Source: JAANXG01 sp963731035
Lineage (GTDB): Bacteria; Pseudomonadota; Gammaproteobacteria; Arenicellales; JAANXG01
DNA: 64,000 nt
Assembly: GCA_963731035.1 (NCBI GenBank)
Contig: CAVSUY010000002.1
Span: forward strand, 24,237 to 88,236
Direction: 5' to 3'
In this document: positions 9,335-16,943 of the stretch, one piece after another
Numbering within the stretch: the stretch's first letter is position 1
How the letters are laid out: the number at the start of each line of letters is the position of its first letter
The notes under the pieces: generated by a model
The model's input: only the letters and a program-made list of their open reading frames with translations
The model's database searches: none
Told to the model about the DNA's origin: nothing
Made by a program: the position numbers and the translations under genes

Positions 9335-9589
9335 TCAGCTGGTCTTGCCGCCGAGCTGATCGCACACGTCCTTGCCCGGCACTTCCACAAATCCCTGTCC
9401 CTTGCAGGAGTTTTGGCCCTTGCAGGAGTTGCTGGCCGATGCGCAGCTGCTCTTGCCCTTGCACGCGTTGACGCCGATACATTTCACGGTGCTGTCCGCG
9501 GCGTGAGCCACCGGCATGGACGCGACCGCGAACATGGCGGCAGCGGCCGTGGCCAGGGCGATCCCAGTCAGCTTGTTGGTTTTACTCAT
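9335..9589 (-). CDS. bufA2: BufA2-like (DUF2282) bufferin-type RiPP precursor
   Basis: An 84-residue Cys-rich peptide. Residues 1-30 form a clear Sec signal peptide (charged start, hydrophobic core, cleavage after AHA). The mature part has six cysteines at 37, 43, 49, 56, 62 and 76, in the repeated N(A/S)CKG / SCKGQN pattern typical of DUF2282/BufA2 bufferins, and ends near a GGK motif. Family knowledge: MNIO enzymes modify the core cysteines, and the exported product binds copper or related metals in the periplasm. The ATG at 9589 has a perfect GGAGG site at the right distance; the open frame runs further upstream but without family sequence. It is the first gene of the minus-strand cluster and is separated from the rest by a strong hairpin. 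Confidence 0.92.
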   Translation of the reverse strand: MSKTNKLTGIALATAAAAMFAVASMPVAHAADSTVKCIGVNACKGKSSCASASNSCKGQNSCKGQGFVEVPGKDVCDQLGGKTS

Positions 9590-9677
9590 TAAAGAATCCT
9601 CCAGTCTTGGAACAAGTTTACGGAGCCGGCGCGGGTTGCCCTGAGCACCGGCTGGATGCACAGGCTAGATGCACCGC

Positions 9678-9715
9678 CTCACAAGGCTCTCACGAAAATC
9701 TCACATTTGTGTCAC
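9678..9715. promoter_or_regulatory. Four direct repeats at 11-bp spacing (predicted response-regulator boxes)
   Basis: CTCAC occurs at 9678, 9689 and 9700 and GTCAC at 9711, so the half-sites repeat every 11 bp exactly. Such phasing is the hallmark of PhoB/OmpR-family tandem binding. The array is about 90 bases upstream of the bufferin precursor start, a normal place for an activator next to the -35 region. The natural candidate binder is the OmpR-type regulator encoded in the same operon. Confidence 0.6.
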
Positions 9716-9924
9716 GGGTTTCGCCGGGCCGACGTGCGGCCGGGTGGGGCACCGCGCCAGGCCCTTTTGCGAGCGCCGGGAAAGGGAAACGGTCCGCGGG
9801 GGTAAATTCTGCCCGCTGGTGGCAGGGAACAGTCCGGCATATTGGATTTACCTTAGCTATATTGCTTAAGTCATTGGTTTTACATCGAAATCTAGTACTG
9901 TCACATTTTTTTACACTACTGGAG

Positions 9925-9941
9925 TGTCAAATCTTTTGACA
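9925..9941. promoter_or_regulatory. Perfect palindrome TGTCAAA-N3-TTTGACA upstream of the HD-GYP gene
   Basis: A perfect 7-bp inverted repeat with a 3-base spacer lies in an AT-rich stretch 54-70 bases before the HD-GYP start codon. Size and position fit the operator of a dimeric repressor or activator. No matching regulator can be named from the window. Confidence 0.45.
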
Positions 9942-9995
9942 TTCTAAACCAAGCGCTCTATGTTCGAACGGTAGCCCTGAGGAAGTGAATAAGAA

Positions 9996-10625
9996 ATGCA
10001 TGTCCAGAACATAGACACACGGTTTGAGGAACTGGACCGAGACAGGCCCACCTACCTCTTCAATGACTGGCGCAGTCACGGCCAGCAGGTTGCCATCGTC
10101 GCCCGGGACCTGGCCCAGCAGATGGGCCTGTCCGACGGCGCCGCGGCAAGAGTCGAAAAAGCCGCCCGATACCACGATATCGGCAAATCCAGGCTGCCCG
10201 ACCTTTTTGACGATTCGGAAAATCAACCGGAACCATTAAGCCGACCCGAGCGGGAACTCCTGATGTCACACACGTGGCTGGGGTACCGGATCCTGCAATC
10301 CGAACCCAACCCGGACGAATGGGTTTCGGATGCAGCGCTTTCGCATCATGAGTACTGGAATGGAAGTGGCTACCCGCTCGGACTGGCTCGATCCGACATA
10401 CCGCTGGTCGCGCGTATCGTTGCCGTGGCCGACGCGTACAGCACGCTCCTGGAGCAACGCCCTTACGCGGGCGCCTGCCACGTGGAGCACGCGTTGACGG
10501 AGATCAGGAACAAGGCCGGAACACAGTTCGATCCGGAGTGTGTCGATGCACTGGTCGCCATGACCGGTCATCTTGAACTACGGATTCCGCACACAAGTTT
10601 CGCGGCCCACGCAATTCCACATTGA
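9996..10625 (+). CDS. HD-GYP domain protein (putative cyclic-di-GMP phosphodiesterase)
   Basis: A 209-residue, almost pure HD-GYP domain without a receiver or sensor module. The visible motifs are RYHDIGK (His60, Asp61), SHTWLGY (His92), HHEYWNGSGYP (His117, His118, Glu119; GSGYP at 123-127) and VADAYSTL (Asp146). HD-GYP enzymes hydrolyse c-di-GMP at a di- or tri-iron site, and all expected ligand positions are present. It precedes the KAS III and membrane-Fis genes on the same strand with a 156-base gap, so co-transcription is possible but not certain. How its activity is controlled is not visible; a partner protein is likely because it has no regulatory domain. Confidence 0.88.
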   Translation: MHVQNIDTRFEELDRDRPTYLFNDWRSHGQQVAIVARDLAQQMGLSDGAAARVEKAARYHDIGKSRLPDLFDDSENQPEPLSRPERELLMSHTWLGYRILQSEPNPDEWVSDAALSHHEYWNGSGYPLGLARSDIPLVARIVAVADAYSTLLEQRPYAGACHVEHALTEIRNKAGTQFDPECVDALVAMTGHLELRIPHTSFAAHAIPH

Positions 10626-10781
10626 GGAATACAACGACTTAGAGACCTTCCCAGACCTCGGAAACAGAGTTTCGCGAAGCACCCGCCCGGCAGTTTCGGA
10701 TGGGGCCGTGAACCCAAGTCTTGTGGGCTCCAGGGCTCACGAGGCGTTTTGTCAACTATCAAGTAAGAGGTCTGTTAAATC

Positions 10782-11801
10782 ATGTTTCTCAATGGTCATT
10801 CACGAATTGTCAGCGTTGGTATCGAGCAGCCCCAGGAAAGGGTGACGTCCCGCGAGCTCATGCAGGAAGCACGGGTCAAGGAAAATTTTGGAGTTTCCGA
10901 TATGTACCTGGAGAGGCTGACCGGAATACGGGAACGCCGACGCGCTGGAGACGCGACGCGCCCCTCCGAGCTGGCGGCCAAGGCAGCGGAACGGGCACTG
11001 GACCGGGCGGGCGTGGCTGCCCGAGACGTGCATTTCATCGTCTATGCGGGCATGACGCGGGATCATTGTATCGAGCCCAGCACAGCCCATCATGTTCAGA
11101 GCAGGTTGAACGCGGTGAACGCCCATGCCTTCGACGTCTCCAATGCCTGTCTTGGATTCATGAACGGGATTCTGGCGGTAGACAATTTTCTGGCGAGCGG
11201 GGCGCGGTATGGACTCGTCGTCACCGGCGAGAAGGGGTCGATCTATGCCAGGAATGCCATCGAGCAGTTGAAATACGCCACCGATGATGCCCTCTTGTCG
11301 GAATTGCTGGCTAGCCTGACCCTCGGTGATGTCGGTGCCGCTGTCCTGTTGGGCCGGAAACAGCACCCGGAACACGGGTTCGCGGGTTTCGACTTCGCAT
11401 CCGACGGCGACCACGCGAAACTGTGCTGGTGCGGCGATGACAAGAACTTCGGCGCCGTGCATGCGGACATGCCGAATCTACTGAAAGCGTCAACCGGGCT
11501 GGGCGCATCCGTCTACAACCAACTGATCGAAGCATTGAGTTGGTGCAATACCGATCTCAGGTGGTACATTCCTCACCAGATCGGCAAGATCTCGTTTAGA
11601 ATCCATACCAAATTGACGGGGGTGCCATCCTCAAAGATGCCGAACTCGTACGAAATGTTCGGAAACCTCATAACCGGCAACATTCCAGTGTGCGTGGATG
11701 CCATAGAATCCGAGAATGGCCTGTCGCAAGGTGACAAAATCTGGCTCGCAGGTGCAGGGAGCGGCGTGTGTGCCGGCCATGCCGGAGTGGTTTGGGGATA
11801 A
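10782..11801 (+). CDS. Stand-alone 3-oxoacyl-ACP synthase III (FabH/KAS III-like)
   Basis: A 339-residue thiolase-fold enzyme with the KAS III catalytic triad: Cys123 (DVSNACLGF), His265 (IPHQIG) and Asn295 (FGNLITGNIP). These enzymes make carbon-carbon bonds between an acyl-thioester and malonyl-ACP or another acyl group. No acyl carrier protein, FabD/G or other fatty-acid genes are nearby, so it is not a housekeeping fabH. Family members outside fab clusters make olefins, polyketide starters, or acyl-derived signals and alkylquinolones. The following gene encodes a membrane protein with a DNA-binding tail, so a signal-maker/receptor pair is conceivable. The start ATG has a modest AGAGG site about 12 bases upstream. 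The enzyme class is firm; substrate and role are unknown. Confidence 0.88.
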   Translation: MFLNGHSRIVSVGIEQPQERVTSRELMQEARVKENFGVSDMYLERLTGIRERRRAGDATRPSELAAKAAERALDRAGVAARDVHFIVYAGMTRDHCIEPSTAHHVQSRLNAVNAHAFDVSNACLGFMNGILAVDNFLASGARYGLVVTGEKGSIYARNAIEQLKYATDDALLSELLASLTLGDVGAAVLLGRKQHPEHGFAGFDFASDGDHAKLCWCGDDKNFGAVHADMPNLLKASTGLGASVYNQLIEALSWCNTDLRWYIPHQIGKISFRIHTKLTGVPSSKMPNSYEMFGNLITGNIPVCVDAIESENGLSQGDKIWLAGAGSGVCAGHAGVVWG

Positions 11802-12003
11802 TGACCGGGGCCACTTTCCAAATCGGCACGTCGACCGGGTTGGACGGCGGCCCCAGCTCCAGAAGGCACGAATTTCCGTCGCGGTATCGGAGACAAAAAG
11901 CACCAGGACCCGGGTCGGATCGCCACCATGCGGCCGGCCTCGGTCCGATGCGCTCTCCTTTCGGTGTATAGCAGCCGACGATCAATGTAACCCAAGGCAA
12001 TAG

Positions 12004-13536
12004 ATGGAATTCTTCAACCCTTATTGCATACCCGCCGTTATCGCACTCGCACTGAAGGTTCTTCTTTTGTGGGCAACCCGGGTAATGCCGCTCAGGAACA
12101 CGGAGTCAAGAGTATTTCTGGGATTTTTGTTCGTGCTCGCGTTACACAACATTTCCGAAATCATGATGTTCAATTATTCCGGCCCGGAGGAGGGGATCAT
12201 TCCGCTTCGGGCGGGATTTCTCTACTACACGATGAGCATCGTGGCAATGGCCGTGCTCCTGCACCTGATATTGGTTCGACTGGGAAACAGCACGGGCTGG
12301 AATGTACCCGTCAACCGGTACGGGTGGTTGTTGTATGTGCCCGGCGCGGCTGTGTTGATAATGCTGTGGATGACGGACAACATGATCAGGGGGTTCGTGC
12401 CCTACGAGTTCTCCTATACGCACGTCCCCGGAGCTCTATACATCTGGTTTGAAGTCTACGCGCTGGTATATCTCGTCGCCTCGATGGCCATCCTGGGCGT
12501 ATCGACGCTGTACAGCGCCAATCGAACCCACCGCAGGAAGAACCTGATAACCCTGGTTGGTATGGCACCCATTATCGTGATGCCGATTGTCGTCATCGTC
12601 CTGCAGGGACTGGGCCTGAATGTCTTCAATCTCCTGTTGTGGTTCCCGCTCGCGCTGACGTTGTTCCTGGTGGTTACGGCGTACGCCATCTATGAGCACC
12701 GGCTGTTCGACGTGTTCTTCTATCTGCCGGGGACTCGTTTGTACAGCAGGCGCACTCGTTTTCACGAGGGTATCAAGAGCTTCATTTCAGAACTGGACCA
12801 CTTGCCCTCCATCAGTGTCGAGGAGGCGCTCAATAAACTCGCCGCCACTCTGAAGTGCAGTGTGGCCATCGTCGGCGGCGGGAAGGAGGCTCCCCTGGAG
12901 GCGAATCCGCTGTCGAGCACTTCCGGCCGTCTGGATTTCGCACATCTCGAGGAGAGTGACCTGGAGAGGATCGACGAGATCGTGCTGACCAAGGAGATGA
13001 AACAGCAGGACCCCCAGATCTACACCGCCTTGAGCGCGGCAAACTGCGCGGCAGTACTGCCATTCAGACCATTCAAAGGCACATCGGCCGGGTGGCTGCT
13101 GCTCGGTGGGACCAGGCGTTCTTCTGGAGAGCTTCCCATTGATTTCGCCACGGTCGAGTCGCTGTTCGATCGTATGGGTGATCTGTTTCTGGACAATATC
13201 GTCAAGGAGAGGGAGCAACTGACCACCGTGCAGACGGAGATGGAACAGGTGCTGTCGACCAACCAGAACCTGAAGGTCGAGTTGGAACGGAAGCAGAGTA
13301 CTATCGACGCCCTTTACGACCAGTTTGCCGTAGACGCCGCGGAATCGAAATCGACCGTGAGCCTCGACGAACTCACGGCCGGACTCGAGAAAAAAGTCAT
13401 CTGCCACACTCTGGAACGGCTGAAGGGCAACGTTTCAGCGACCGCCAAGACACTGGGACTGACACGACAGACCCTTTACGCCAAGATGGAGAGTTACGGA
13501 ATCGACAGCAAGAAATGGCGGAAGAAGACTTCGTAA
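12004..13536 (+). CDS. Membrane protein: multi-TM sensor, GAF-like domain, coiled coil and Fis-type HTH
   Basis: A 510-residue protein with about seven hydrophobic helices in residues 5-225 (a layout like the N-termini of 7TM-type sensor kinases). A GAF-like cytoplasmic domain (about 250-395) and a coiled coil (about 395-435) follow. The C-terminal Fis-family helix-turn-helix (about 460-500) contains LKGNVSATAKTLGLTRQTLYAKM. There is no histidine kinase, receiver or AAA+ domain, so the usual phosphorelay or sigma-54 activator logic is missing. The protein could be a membrane-tethered transcription factor or a nucleoid-binding sensor. It follows the KAS III gene by 202 bases on the same strand. 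The domain reading comes from sequence; the function is unknown. Confidence 0.82.
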   Translation: MEFFNPYCIPAVIALALKVLLLWATRVMPLRNTESRVFLGFLFVLALHNISEIMMFNYSGPEEGIIPLRAGFLYYTMSIVAMAVLLHLILVRLGNSTGWNVPVNRYGWLLYVPGAAVLIMLWMTDNMIRGFVPYEFSYTHVPGALYIWFEVYALVYLVASMAILGVSTLYSANRTHRRKNLITLVGMAPIIVMPIVVIVLQGLGLNVFNLLLWFPLALTLFLVVTAYAIYEHRLFDVFFYLPGTRLYSRRTRFHEGIKSFISELDHLPSISVEEALNKLAATLKCSVAIVGGGKEAPLEANPLSSTSGRLDFAHLEESDLERIDEIVLTKEMKQQDPQIYTALSAANCAAVLPFRPFKGTSAGWLLLGGTRRSSGELPIDFATVESLFDRMGDLFLDNIVKEREQLTTVQTEMEQVLSTNQNLKVELERKQSTIDALYDQFAVDAAESKSTVSLDELTAGLEKKVICHTLERLKGNVSATAKTLGLTRQTLYAKMESYGIDSKKWRKKTS

Positions 13537-13684
13537 CGGCATTGGGGACTGAATAGCCCGGAGCGTATTCGACACATCCGGGGCCGAAGCCGCTCACCGA
13601 GCCCGGCCGGCGAAGAAATCCGTGATGAAAGTCTCCGGTCAAGACGGGTTCAAAACCGCCTGCGAACCGCGTCCTGGGAATCGT

Positions 13685-14038
13685 CTAGTGAAGTGCTTCG
13701 GGGATGGTCGTTCGCGGCAGCGTTCTGGGGATCTCTTCCGGCTGGGTGTCCATCAAGTAGGCGACACCGGCGGCCGCCACCGCGCAAGCCGGAGTCCGAC
13801 CCCATCCCTGGACGTTGTGCAAGCCGTTGGAAACGTCGCACCAATAGAAGGAACGGTCGTCGTTGTGGCTGAGCATGTAGATGGCCTCCATGGGAACCAG
13901 AGACTCCGCGAGACCGAAGTCACGCGTCCATTCCTTCAGTTCGAGGCCAAGAAGCGTGCTTATCAGCCGGTCGGTTTGCGGCCCAGGCTCGCGCAGCCGG
14001 ATCAGGATTGCATCTCTGCCTTCGGTTGAATCAACCAC
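13685..14038 (-). CDS. Hypothetical protein (117 aa)
   Basis: A small soluble protein that I do not recognise. It starts with GTG at 14038, preceded by GGGAG at 8 bases. The composition is typical of a real protein, with acidic and basic residues mixed and a segment RSFYWCDVSNGLHNVQGWG followed by a short Ala-rich stretch. No signal peptide or membrane helix is apparent. It ends 148 bases from, and convergent with, the membrane-Fis gene. A plus-strand opening over the same bases is Arg-rich and looks spurious. Confidence 0.55.
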   Translation of the reverse strand: MVDSTEGRDAILIRLREPGPQTDRLISTLLGLELKEWTRDFGLAESLVPMEAIYMLSHNDDRSFYWCDVSNGLHNVQGWGRTPACAVAAAGVAYLMDTQPEEIPRTLPRTTIPEALH

Positions 14039-14378
14039 CGTAACTCGCTCCCACAGCCGTTTCCGCAGTTAGCGGCAAATTATAGAGGATTTCCAACACC
14101 CGGAGGTACCGCCGGTCAGTCGCACGCCACGCCCCTCGATCAGAATCAAACCGTTGAGATGAACGGTGACACTGCTCGCCACGAGACTACCCGAGCAATG
14201 TTCACACAGCGAGAAGGAGCGCAACGCAACGCACCCATGGCGACACAGAGGCGCTCCCGCAGGGCGGTCCACAAACCGCAACGCATCAAGCCGCCAGCGC
14301 TCAGCCGCGGCGTGCCCGCGGACAGGGCGGTCTGTGCGCAAGGATTGCGGGCCGCTGCATGGTGCAATATCAGGGTGC
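14039..14378. other. Intergenic region with one doubtful Cys-rich minus-strand frame
   Basis: Between the 117-residue hypothetical gene and the repeat next to the cystathionine beta-synthase gene nothing is firmly recognised. A minus-strand frame covering 14069-14449 has a C-terminal half with four closely spaced Cys residues (CRHGC, CEHC) and plausible beta-strand spacing. However, it starts inside a repeat and lacks a convincing ribosome site. It could be the remnant of a small protein gene. Confidence 0.3.
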
Positions 14379-14457
14379 GGCGTAGCCGAGTGCGGACAGG
14401 CGCCGCGCCCGGCGCGTTGAAAAAGGCCAGGATGGCGTTTTTTCAACATCCTGCTAG
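14379..14457. repeat. CTAG-ended miniature repeat, family 2, copy A (truncated)
   Basis: This stretch matches, in inverted orientation, the repeat at 16840-16943 through the GGCCTTTTTCAACGCGCCGG core and the following CGGCGCCTGTCCGCACTCGG segment. It carries the hairpin GTTGAAAAA...TTTTTTCAAC and ends ATCCTGCTAG. The terminal CTAG (14454-14457) supplies the TAG stop of the cystathionine beta-synthase gene. The other terminus is missing. The T-rich hairpin could act as a transcription terminator. Confidence 0.75.
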
Positions 14458-15845
14458 GCCCGGGGAAAACACTGGATCAGGTCGTACTTGGTAATAATAT
14501 CCAGACCGCCGCCGGTCCTGCGCACCAGTACCGCCGAGTGCCTGGATTCGCCCTCCTGCGCAAGCAACGGAAAGATCTCATCCATTCCTGCGGTCTCGTC
14601 CACGAGGGGCAGGGGAGCGCTCATTACCTCCTCGACGATCATGTTGCCGATACCCGTCTTGGTCAACAAAGCGTCTATCAGCCTGTCCTCGCGCACGCTT
14701 CCTATCGGCTCGCCTTTCTCCAGCACGGGAATCTGCGAGACGTCGTACTGCTTTATCAGGTCCATGGCTTCGGTGAAAGGCGTGGCAGGGGATACGGTGA
14801 TCAGTCCGCGCGGCCCTGCGGGTTTTCGCTGCAGAATTTCAGCGGCGGTGATCTGAAATTCCGGCTCGAAAAACTGATTCTCCTTCATCCATTCGTCGTT
14901 GTAGACCTTGGACAGATAACGTTCGCCGGTATCCGGCAGCAGTACGACCACCAGCGATTCTTCGGGCAACTCCCGCGCCAACTCGTAGGCGCCAAAAACA
15001 GCGGTGCCGCCGGAGCCTCCCGTGAAGATGCCTTCGCTCTTGCACAGCCGGCGGGCGGCGTTGAAGCTTTCCCGGTCGGTCACCTCGATCACGTCGTCGA
15101 TAACGCCGAAATCGATGGTGTCTGGTATGAGATCTTCTCCGACGCCTTCGACCTTGTAAGTGTGCGGCGTACCGAGCTTTCCGGTCTTGAAATACTCGTA
15201 GTACAGCGACCCCACGGGGTCGACCCCGATGATCCGTACCTCCGGGTTCTTCTCCTTGAGATAGCGTCCCACGCCGCTGATGGTGCCGCCGGTCCCCATG
15301 CCGCAGACGAAATGGGTAACCCGTCCGTCCGTATCTTCCCAGATCTCCGGACCAGTAGTACGGTAATGCGCCAGCGGGTTGTTGGGGTTGAAGTACTGGT
15401 TGGGATAGAACGAATTGTCGATCTGCTTGTTGAGGCGCTCGGCCACGGAATAGTAGCTGCGAGGATCCTTGGGATCGACGGCGGTCGGGCAGACCACCAC
15501 CTCGGCACCGAACGCCTTGAGTAGATTGATCTTCTCCTGGGACATCTTATCCGGAATGGTGAAGATGCACTTGTAGCCGCGCGCGCCCGCGAGCAGCGCC
15601 AGGCCCAGGCCGGTGTTTCCGCTGGTGCCCTCTATGATGGTGCCGCCCGGCTTGAGCCTGCCTTCGTTCTCCGCGGCATCAATCATGTAAGCACCGATCC
15701 GGTCCTTGACGCTGCCGCCCGGGTTGAAGGCCTCGACTTTGGCTGCGACCGTGCATTTAATGGAAGGATCCTTGCTGCCGATGCGCACCAGGGGCGTATG
15801 GCCAGTGAGCTCGGAGATATGGCTGTAGATTTTCACGCGCGCCAT
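14454..15845 (-). CDS. cbs: Cystathionine beta-synthase (PLP enzyme with CBS domain pair)
   Basis: A 463-residue PLP-dependent beta-synthase. Residues 1-325 form the cysteine-synthase/CBS catalytic fold, with PLP Lys47 (NPGGSVKDR), the substrate loop EGTSGNTG and the phosphate-binding GMGTGGTISG. Residues 335-463 form a tandem CBS (Bateman) regulatory module. This architecture matches cystathionine beta-synthase rather than CysK/CysM, which lack the CBS pair. The reaction is serine plus homocysteine to cystathionine in reverse transsulfuration; such enzymes can also make H2S. The stop codon is provided by the terminal CTAG of an adjacent repeat. No cystathionine gamma-lyase gene is visible nearby. 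Confidence 0.93.
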   Translation of the reverse strand: MARVKIYSHISELTGHTPLVRIGSKDPSIKCTVAAKVEAFNPGGSVKDRIGAYMIDAAENEGRLKPGGTIIEGTSGNTGLGLALLAGARGYKCIFTIPDKMSQEKINLLKAFGAEVVVCPTAVDPKDPRSYYSVAERLNKQIDNSFYPNQYFNPNNPLAHYRTTGPEIWEDTDGRVTHFVCGMGTGGTISGVGRYLKEKNPEVRIIGVDPVGSLYYEYFKTGKLGTPHTYKVEGVGEDLIPDTIDFGVIDDVIEVTDRESFNAARRLCKSEGIFTGGSGGTAVFGAYELARELPEESLVVVLLPDTGERYLSKVYNDEWMKENQFFEPEFQITAAEILQRKPAGPRGLITVSPATPFTEAMDLIKQYDVSQIPVLEKGEPIGSVREDRLIDALLTKTGIGNMIVEEVMSAPLPLVDETAGMDEIFPLLAQEGESRHSAVLVRRTGGGLDIITKYDLIQCFPRA

Positions 15846-16345
15846 CCTGGGAAGTTGAAACTGGGTAGATGGACCTGCGGATTATACAGTTCGACGGTAT
15901 CGCGCGATTTTGTGCTGCGGCCGAGTCGCCGCGGGACGCGACCACGCGCGCGCAGAGTGTGAAATCGATACGCGGCTCGATGCTGACAGCGAAGCCGTGC
16001 TCGAGCGCCGAATCGCCAGTGACGGCAGATCGGCATCCGAATAGACGACGGTCCACGGCAAGGGAAGCACACCCACCTGGGTCCTGGGAAACCCGCTTGA
16101 CCGCAGGGGGCACCTATCATCTTATGCGTATAATGTATATTATGTTAAAGTTATATTAACGTGCGGTCGGGCCATCGGAGCGACCCTATTTTCCGACGCC
16201 CCACCTGATCCCTGATCCAGGTCAGGACCCGGATCGAAAATCTGCCTTAAAAATATCCACTACCAGTCGCCCCCAGGTGGCAAGGCCCCGTTCCCCGTAC
16301 CGGCCTGGGAAACGGCTCGATCATGAACTCAACTGATACATCGAT
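15846..16345. other. Divergent promoter region without a supported gene
   Basis: This gap lies between cystathionine beta-synthase (minus) and a small hypothetical gene (plus). Short open frames here are Arg/Ser-rich and unconvincing. An AT-rich island at about 16118-16160 contains TATAAT-like hexamers and GTTAA-N7-TTAAC, and is the likely promoter zone for one or both genes. Confidence 0.5.
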
Positions 16346-16633
16346 ATGCTGACTCTCGAAGACTGTATTGAAATCTGCGACCTGTCCAAAGAAGAGATCC
16401 GCTACTTCGTGGTCCACGAACATATCTCCGACCTCCACGCCGCGGCACTGGCCGAGAGATACGTGGTCATGGACGAGTCCGGTACACCGCACCTGCGGCG
16501 CGCTATCCTCGCCGACATCGACGATCTCAAGCACCGCAAGAAGCTCGACGAGGCCCGCTCTCTGGAAGCCTTCATTCGCGACTTCGTTTTATCCCACCCC
16601 AAGCTCAACCGGTCGCGCCCGGTGGAGACGTAA
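16346..16633 (+). CDS. Conserved hypothetical small protein (95 aa)
   Basis: A 95-residue, largely helical cytoplasmic protein beginning MLTLEDCIEICDLSKEEI. It has a His/Glu-rich turn (VVHEHISDLHAAALAERY) and basic and acidic repeats towards the C-terminus. I know this N-terminal pattern from uncharacterised small proteobacterial proteins, but no function is established. The ATG at 16346 is the first codon that keeps the conserved start. It sits alone, followed within 20 bases by two mobile-like repeats. Confidence 0.65.
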   Translation: MLTLEDCIEICDLSKEEIRYFVVHEHISDLHAAALAERYVVMDESGTPHLRRAILADIDDLKHRKKLDEARSLEAFIRDFVLSHPKLNRSRPVET

Positions 16634-16653
16634 GCGGTAGCCGTCCTCAGCAG

Positions 16654-16843
16654 CTAGTGCACCCCGTCAAACAGTCTGTAACTTATCGGCGGCTTGCCGA
16701 TCCGGGTTGAATTGTTCGATAGAGCATCGAAAGGGCGCCGCCGGGGTCTTTTTCACCAAGCGAGTATCGGGGAGCGACTGAAAAAGACCCCGGCGGCGCC
16801 CGTTTGCGGATCGGGGCCACCGTCATCCCAGGGGGTACCCTAG
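16654..16843. repeat. CTAG-ended miniature inverted-repeat element, family 1, copy 1
   Basis: A 190-base element bounded by CTAGTGCACCCCGTC and GGGGTACCCTAG. Its first 178 bases match 43432-43609 (opposite orientation) with only about two differences. In the middle is a 23-bp stem, GGGCGCCGCCGGGGTC-TTTTTCA paired with its complement around a 23-base loop. No coding capacity is seen, so it is a MITE-like non-autonomous element. Its right CTAG is shared with the family 2 element that follows directly. Confidence 0.85.
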
Positions 16844-16943
16844 CATGATGTTGCATAACGCATTCCTGGCCTTTTTCAACGCGCCGGGCGCGGCGCCTGT
16901 CCGCACTCGGCTACGCCAGAGGCTGTTTTTCAATACCTGCTAG
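16840..16943. repeat. CTAG-ended miniature inverted-repeat element, family 2, copy B
   Basis: A 104-base element from CTAGCATGATGTTG to TTTTTCAATACCTGCTAG; the ends are imperfect inverted repeats of each other. Its core (GGCCTTTTTCAACGCGCCGG and onwards to GGCTACGCC) is repeated in inverted orientation at 14379-14457 and partly at 28921-28965. The terminal CTAG (16940-16943) supplies the TAG stop codon of pobA. Confidence 0.8.

Larger units (their letters stand above)
9590..9995. other. Divergent control region between bufA2 and the HD-GYP gene
   Basis: This 406-base gap separates the minus-strand buf cluster from the plus-strand HD-GYP gene and holds no convincing coding sequence. It contains the precursor ribosome site, the 11-bp repeat array at 9678-9715, then a sharp drop in GC from about 9835 onwards. 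That AT-rich part includes the TGTCAAA/TTTGACA palindrome and is the likely promoter of the plus-strand genes. Confidence 0.6.

Noticed and set aside
6987..9359. 790-codon plus-strand open frame opposite the buf two-component genes
   Set aside because: Antisense shadow in GC-rich DNA; the minus strand encodes clear kinase and regulator domains over the same bases.
14069..14449. 126-codon Cys-containing minus-strand frame
   Set aside because: It starts inside a mobile-like repeat and lacks a ribosome site; kept only as a doubtful remnant in the gap description.
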